A stretch of 9,288 bases of DNA from contig JAEYVD010000054.1 of assembly GCA_023432075.1 (NCBI GenBank), positions 1 through 9,288 on the forward strand, in the 5' to 3' direction. Positions 5,824-9,288 of the stretch are shown here, piece after piece (within the stretch, counting starts at the first letter, position 1; each line of letters opens with the position of its first letter). Origin of the DNA: Pseudomonadota bacterium (GTDB lineage: Bacteria > Pseudomonadota > Gammaproteobacteria > Burkholderiales > Burkholderiaceae_B). The translations under genes were made by a program, and so were the position numbers. The notes beneath the pieces are model-generated. The model was not told the DNA's origin. It was given only the letters and a program-made list of their open reading frames with translations, and searched no databases.

Positions 5824-7602
5824 GTGGTCTCTGTCATGAAATCCCTGCCGCGCCGCCAGTTTGATGTGGTGGTCGTTGGCGCCGGCGGAGCCGGCATGCG
5901 TTGTTCGCTGCAACTGTCCCAAGCGGGGCTGTCCGTTGCGGTGCTCTCCAAAGTGTTCCCCACGCGCTCGCACACCGTTGCCGCGCAGGGCGGCGTCAGC
6001 GCCTCCCTGGGCAACATGAGCGAAGACAACTGGTACTGGCACATGTACGACACCGTCAAGGGTTCGGACTGGCTGGGTGACCAGGACGCCATCGAATTCA
6101 TGTGCCGCGAAGCCCCGAACGCCGTGTACGAGCTCGAGCACTTCGGCATGCCGTTCGATCGCAACCCCGACGGCACGATCTACCAGCGCCCGTTCGGCGG
6201 CCACACCGCGAACTTCGGCGAAAAGCCGGTCCAGCGCGCCTGTGCCGCTGCCGACCGTACCGGCCACGCGCTGCTGCACACCCTCTATCAGCGCAACGTT
6301 GCCGCGCGCACCCAGTTCTTCGTCGAATGGATGGCGCTGGACCTGCTGCGTAACGAAGCCGGCGACGTCGTGGGCGTCACCGCCCTCGAAATGGAAACGG
6401 GCGAGATCTACATCCTGGAAGCCAAGACCACGGTGCTGGCCACCGGCGGCGCGGGCCGTATCTGGGCCGCTTCCACCAACGCGTTCATCAACACCGGCGA
6501 CGGCCTGGGCATGGCTGCCCGTGCCGGCATCCCGCTGCAAGACATGGAATTCTGGCAGTTCCACCCGACCGGCGTGGCCGGCGCGGGCGTGCTGATCACG
6601 GAAGGCGTGCGCGGCGAAGGCGGCATCCTCCTGAACAAGGATGGCGAGCGCTTCATGGAGCGCTATGCGCCCACCCTGAAGGACCTGGCGCCGCGTGACT
6701 TCGTGTCGCGCTCGATGGACCAGGAAATCAAGGAAGGCCGCGGCTGCGGTCCGGACGGCAGCTACGTGGTGCTCAAGCTTGACCACCTGGGCGCCGACGT
6801 CATCAACAAGCGCCTGCCCTCGATCCGCGAAATCGCCATCAAGTTCGGCAACGTGGACCCGATCAAGGAACCGATCCCCGTCGTTCCGACCATCCACTAC
6901 CAGATGGGCGGCATTCCGGCCAACTACCACGGCCAGGTGCTGACGCGCGAAAACGGCGAGAACAAGATCGTCAACGGCCTGTACGCCATCGGCGAATGCG
7001 CCGCGGTGTCGGTCCACGGCGCGAACCGCCTGGGCACGAACTCGCTGCTCGACCTGATCGTGTTTGGCCGCGCCACCGGCAACCACATCGTGAATTCGCA
7101 CCCGGAGCGCCAGCGCGCGCACCAGGACCTGCCGCAGCAGGCCGTCGAATTCTCGCTGGACCGCATCAACAAGCTGGAATCGCGTACGTCCGGCGAAAAG
7201 ACGCAAGACATCGGCAACGCCATCCGCTTCTCGATGCAGCGCCACTGCGGCGTGTTCCGCACGCTGGAGCTGCTGAACGAAGGCGTGACCCAGATCGAAG
7301 ATCTGGCCAAGCAAGCCGACAGCATCTACTTCAAGGACAAGTCCAAGGTGTTCAACACCGCCCGCGTCGAGGCGCTGGAACTGGCGAACATGACTGAAGT
7401 GGCCCGCGCCACGATCAAGTCGGCCGCCGCCCGCACCGAAAGCCGCGGCGCGCATGCGCTTGACGACCACCCGACCCGCGACGACGAGAACTGGCTGAAG
7501 CACACGCTTTGGTACTCCGAAGGCAGCCGCCTGGATTACAAGCCTGTTCAGATGAAGCCGCTGACGGTCGAGTCCTTCCCGCCCAAGGCGCGTACCTTCT
7601 AA
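5824..7602 (+). CDS. sdhA: Succinate dehydrogenase flavoprotein subunit SdhA
   Basis: SdhA oxidises succinate to fumarate on covalently bound FAD at the cytoplasmic face of complex II. In the 592-aa protein the dinucleotide motif GAGGAGM is at 19-25, and His50 in TRSHTVAAQGG is the covalent FAD site. The active-site residues are His247 (QFHPTG), Glu260 (TEGVRGEGG), Arg291 (APRDFVSRS), His358 (PTIHYQMGG) and Arg402 (HGANRLGTNSLLD). The C-terminal helical domain is complete and the length is normal (E. coli 588). Start choice: GTG 5824 has GGAG 10 nt upstream, inside the end of sdhD, while ATG 5836 has no ribosome site; I prefer GTG, but the difference is only four residues. It lies 3 bp after sdhD and 18 bp before sdhB. 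Confidence 0.95.
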   Translation: MVSVMKSLPRRQFDVVVVGAGGAGMRCSLQLSQAGLSVAVLSKVFPTRSHTVAAQGGVSASLGNMSEDNWYWHMYDTVKGSDWLGDQDAIEFMCREAPNAVYELEHFGMPFDRNPDGTIYQRPFGGHTANFGEKPVQRACAAADRTGHALLHTLYQRNVAARTQFFVEWMALDLLRNEAGDVVGVTALEMETGEIYILEAKTTVLATGGAGRIWAASTNAFINTGDGLGMAARAGIPLQDMEFWQFHPTGVAGAGVLITEGVRGEGGILLNKDGERFMERYAPTLKDLAPRDFVSRSMDQEIKEGRGCGPDGSYVVLKLDHLGADVINKRLPSIREIAIKFGNVDPIKEPIPVVPTIHYQMGGIPANYHGQVLTRENGENKIVNGLYAIGECAAVSVHGANRLGTNSLLDLIVFGRATGNHIVNSHPERQRAHQDLPQQAVEFSLDRINKLESRTSGEKTQDIGNAIRFSMQRHCGVFRTLELLNEGVTQIEDLAKQADSIYFKDKSKVFNTARVEALELANMTEVARATIKSAAARTESRGAHALDDHPTRDDENWLKHTLWYSEGSRLDYKPVQMKPLTVESFPPKARTF

Positions 7603-7620
7603 GTCCGGATTGAGCCTACT

Positions 7621-8337
7621 ATGAGCACCAAGAGAATCGTCAAGTTCGAAATCTACCGCTACGATCCGGACAAGGACGAGCGTCCCTACATGCAGAAGCT
7701 GGACGTCGAACTCCAGCCCACCGACAAGATGCTGCTCGATGCGCTGGTGCGCATCAAGAACGACGTCGATGACAGCCTGGCCCTGCGCCGCTCGTGCCGT
7801 GAAGGCGTGTGCGGTTCGGACGCCATGAACATCAACGGCAAGAACGGCCTGGCCTGCACCACGAACCTGCGCGAACTGAAGGAACCGATCGTCCTGCGTC
7901 CGCTGCCTGGCCTGCCGGTCATCCGCGACCTGATCGTGGACATGACGCACTTCTTCAACCAGTACCACTCGATCCGCCCGTACCTCATCAACGACACGCC
8001 GCCGCCCGAAAAAGAGCGCCTGCAGTCGCCCGAGGCGCGCGAGGAACTCGACGGCCTGTACGAGTGCATCCTGTGCGCGTGCTGTTCCACTTCCTGCCCG
8101 TCGTTCTGGTGGAATCCGGACAAGTTCGTCGGCCCGGCCGGCCTGCTGCAAGCCTACCGCTTCATCGCCGACAGCCGCGACGAAGCCACCGGCGAGCGCT
8201 TGGACAACCTGGAAGACCCGTACCGTCTGTTCCGTTGCCACACGATCATGAATTGCGTCGACGTCTGTCCCAAGGGACTGAACCCGACCAAGGCGATCGG
8301 CAAGATCAAGGAACTGATGGTCCGCCGCACGGTCTAG
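7621..8337 (+). CDS. sdhB: Succinate dehydrogenase iron-sulfur subunit SdhB
   Basis: SdhB carries electrons from the SdhA flavin to ubiquinone through three clusters. The 238-aa protein keeps every ligand at the numbering I recall for the 4Fe-4S and 3Fe-4S sites of E. coli SdhB. The [2Fe-2S] site is Cys59, Cys64, Asp67 and Cys79 ([12 protein letters not shown], with Asp in the third place as in E. coli). The [4Fe-4S] site is Cys149, Cys152, Cys155 and Cys216 ([18 protein letters not shown]), and the [3Fe-4S] site is Cys159, Cys206 and Cys212. Trp164 and His207 are at the quinone-site positions. The ribosome site (TGAG/GGAT) is weak, but the start is fixed by the family N-terminus. It is the fourth sdh gene and completes the enzyme. 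Confidence 0.96.
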   Translation: MSTKRIVKFEIYRYDPDKDERPYMQKLDVELQPTDKMLLDALVRIKNDVDDSLALRRSCREGVCGSDAMNINGKNGLACTTNLRELKEPIVLRPLPGLPVIRDLIVDMTHFFNQYHSIRPYLINDTPPPEKERLQSPEAREELDGLYECILCACCSTSCPSFWWNPDKFVGPAGLLQAYRFIADSRDEATGERLDNLEDPYRLFRCHTIMNCVDVCPKGLNPTKAIGKIKELMVRRTV

Positions 8338-8361
8338 TTTTTGTGTATTTGAGGTGTACGA

Positions 8362-8622
8362 ATGAGCAGGCTTACTGAACTGGAGCGGGCGCGACTGCGT
8401 TGGCGGGCGCGCCGCGGCCTGCTCGAAAACGACTTGATCATCACCCGGTATCTGGATGCCCACGAAGCTGAGCTTACCGATGATGACGTGGCCGCATTGA
8501 CCCAGCTTTTCGAGATGGGAGACAACGATCTTCTCGATCTGCTGCTGGCCAGAAAGGAACTCGAAGGCGAATTGGACACCCCCAAGCTTCGGGCGATTAT
8601 TGGCCAGATGCGCTCGCTCTGA
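8362..8622 (+). CDS. sdhE: FAD assembly factor SdhE
   Basis: SdhE is a small cytoplasmic protein (YgfY/Sdh5 family) that helps attach FAD covalently to SdhA. The 86-aa product has the signature RGLLENDL, with the conserved RGxxE at Arg18, Gly19 and Glu22, followed by the usual acidic helical bundle (LTDDDVAALTQLFEMGDNDLLDLLL). E. coli SdhE is 88 aa. The ATG has GAGG 7 nt upstream. It lies 24 bp after sdhB and 19 bp before gltA, in the same operon as its target, which supports the function. Confidence 0.93.
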   Translation: MSRLTELERARLRWRARRGLLENDLIITRYLDAHEAELTDDDVAALTQLFEMGDNDLLDLLLARKELEGELDTPKLRAIIGQMRSL

Positions 8623-8641
8623 TTAATTGAGAGGAATAAAC

Positions 8642-9288
8642 ATGAACCTGTCTGACAAAAAAGCCACTCTATCCTTCTCGGATGGCAGCGCACCCATTGA
8701 GTTCCCTGTCTACAAGGGCACGGTCGGTCCGGATGTGATCGACATCCGCAAGCTTTACGGCCAGACGGGCATGTTCACGTTTGACCCCGGCTTCATGTCG
8801 ACGGCCGCGTGCGAATCCGGCATCACGTACATCGACGGCGACAAGGGCGAACTGCTGTACCGCGGCTACCCGATCGAACAGCTGGCCGTGAACTGCGACT
8901 TCATGGACATCTGCTACCTGATCCTGAACGGCGAACTGCCGAACCAGGAACAAAAGGCCGATTTCGACTCGCAAGTGACCCATCACACGATGGTCAACGA
9001 GCAACTGCACTTCTTCCTGCGTGGCTTCCGCCGCGACGCCCACCCGATGGCCGTCCTGACGGGCCTGGTGGGTGCGCTGTCCGCGTTCTACCACGACTCC
9101 ACCGACATCACGAACCCGCAGCATCGCCACATCTCGGCCATCCGCCTGATCGCCAAGATGCCGACGCTGGTTGCGATGGCGTACAAGTACTCGCAAGGCC
9201 AACCGTTCATCTACCCGCAAAACGATCTGTCCTACACGGGCAACTTCCTGCGCATGATGTTCGCGACGCCGTGCGAAGACTACAAGGT
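8642..9288 (+). CDS. gltA: Citrate synthase GltA, N-terminal part (cut by window edge)
   Basis: GltA condenses acetyl-CoA with oxaloacetate, the entry step of the TCA cycle. The visible 215 residues match the N-terminal half of type II (hexameric, Gram-negative) citrate synthase: [56 protein letters not shown] and [14 protein letters not shown]. The catalytic His, His and Asp lie beyond the right edge and cannot be checked. Of the residues known to bind the inhibitor NADH in E. coli, Tyr150, Arg168, Lys172, His115 and Cys211 are kept, but Arg109 is replaced by His114 (VTHHTM). The ATG is preceded by AGAGGA at 6 nt. The 19-bp gap after sdhE makes it the last visible gene of the sdh operon. Confidence 0.96.
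   Translation, partial: MNLSDKKATLSFSDGSAPIEFPVYKGTVGPDVIDIRKLYGQTGMFTFDPGFMSTAACESGITYIDGDKGELLYRGYPIEQLAVNCDFMDICYLILNGELPNQEQKADFDSQVTHHTMVNEQLHFFLRGFRRDAHPMAVLTGLVGALSAFYHDSTDITNPQHRHISAIRLIAKMPTLVAMAYKYSQGQPFIYPQNDLSYTGNFLRMMFATPCEDYK

Noticed and set aside
8318..8345. T-run after the sdhB stop as an intrinsic terminator
   Set aside because: Only a 3-bp stem can form before it, and sdhE follows within 24 bp with a good ribosome site.
4915..8463. A 3.5-kb open frame (1182 codons) on the minus strand opposite the whole sdh operon
   Set aside because: It runs antisense to four well-supported sdh genes. Its His/Val/Asp/Gln/Arg-rich, low-diversity composition is what GC-rich codon bias produces on the opposite strand. 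No domain is recognisable.
1..9288. Mobile element, CRISPR array, tRNA or rRNA, or an undescribed defence-type system
   Set aside because: No transposase, integrase, regularly spaced repeats or RNA gene was seen; all genes are intact or edge-cut members of known metabolic and regulatory families.

Overview
The window looks like a core-metabolism region of a GC-rich betaproteobacterium. My best guess is the Alcaligenaceae (Bordetella/Achromobacter-like), from the protein sequences, the codon bias and the gene order mdh | gntR-sdhCDAB-sdhE-gltA. This placement rests on recognising the families, not on a database search.

Left arm, all read on the minus strand: mdh (malate dehydrogenase), then prpB (2-methylisocitrate lyase), prpC (2-methylcitrate synthase) and the start of prpD (2-methylcitrate dehydratase), which runs off the left edge. 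The prp genes form a probable operon for the 2-methylcitrate cycle, which turns propionyl-CoA plus oxaloacetate into pyruvate plus succinate. Two GC-rich hairpins follow mdh and separate it from prpB.

Centre: a 335-bp gene-free region (3767-4101) lies between divergent mdh and a GntR/HutC-type regulator. It holds a 12-bp perfect palindrome (TCTTATATAAGA) followed by a third half-site, placed almost exactly midway between two oppositely directed sigma70-like promoters. This is the most interesting regulatory feature of the window.

Right arm, plus strand: the regulator, then a sigma70-like promoter and sdhC-sdhD-sdhA-sdhB (complete succinate dehydrogenase), sdhE (FAD assembly factor) and the 5' part of gltA (citrate synthase, cut by the right edge). 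Gaps of 0-24 bp from sdhC to gltA point to one transcript.

The genes fit together metabolically. PrpB releases succinate, SDH oxidises it to fumarate, MDH makes oxaloacetate, and both GltA and its paralogue PrpC consume oxaloacetate. The regulator sits at the junction and is a natural candidate for controlling both arms. I see no mobile element, CRISPR array, tRNA or rRNA, and no clearly undescribed system; the genes are ordinary and intact. The points worth a second look are the operator-like palindrome, the unassigned effector of the regulator, and some structured or repeated intergenic sequences.
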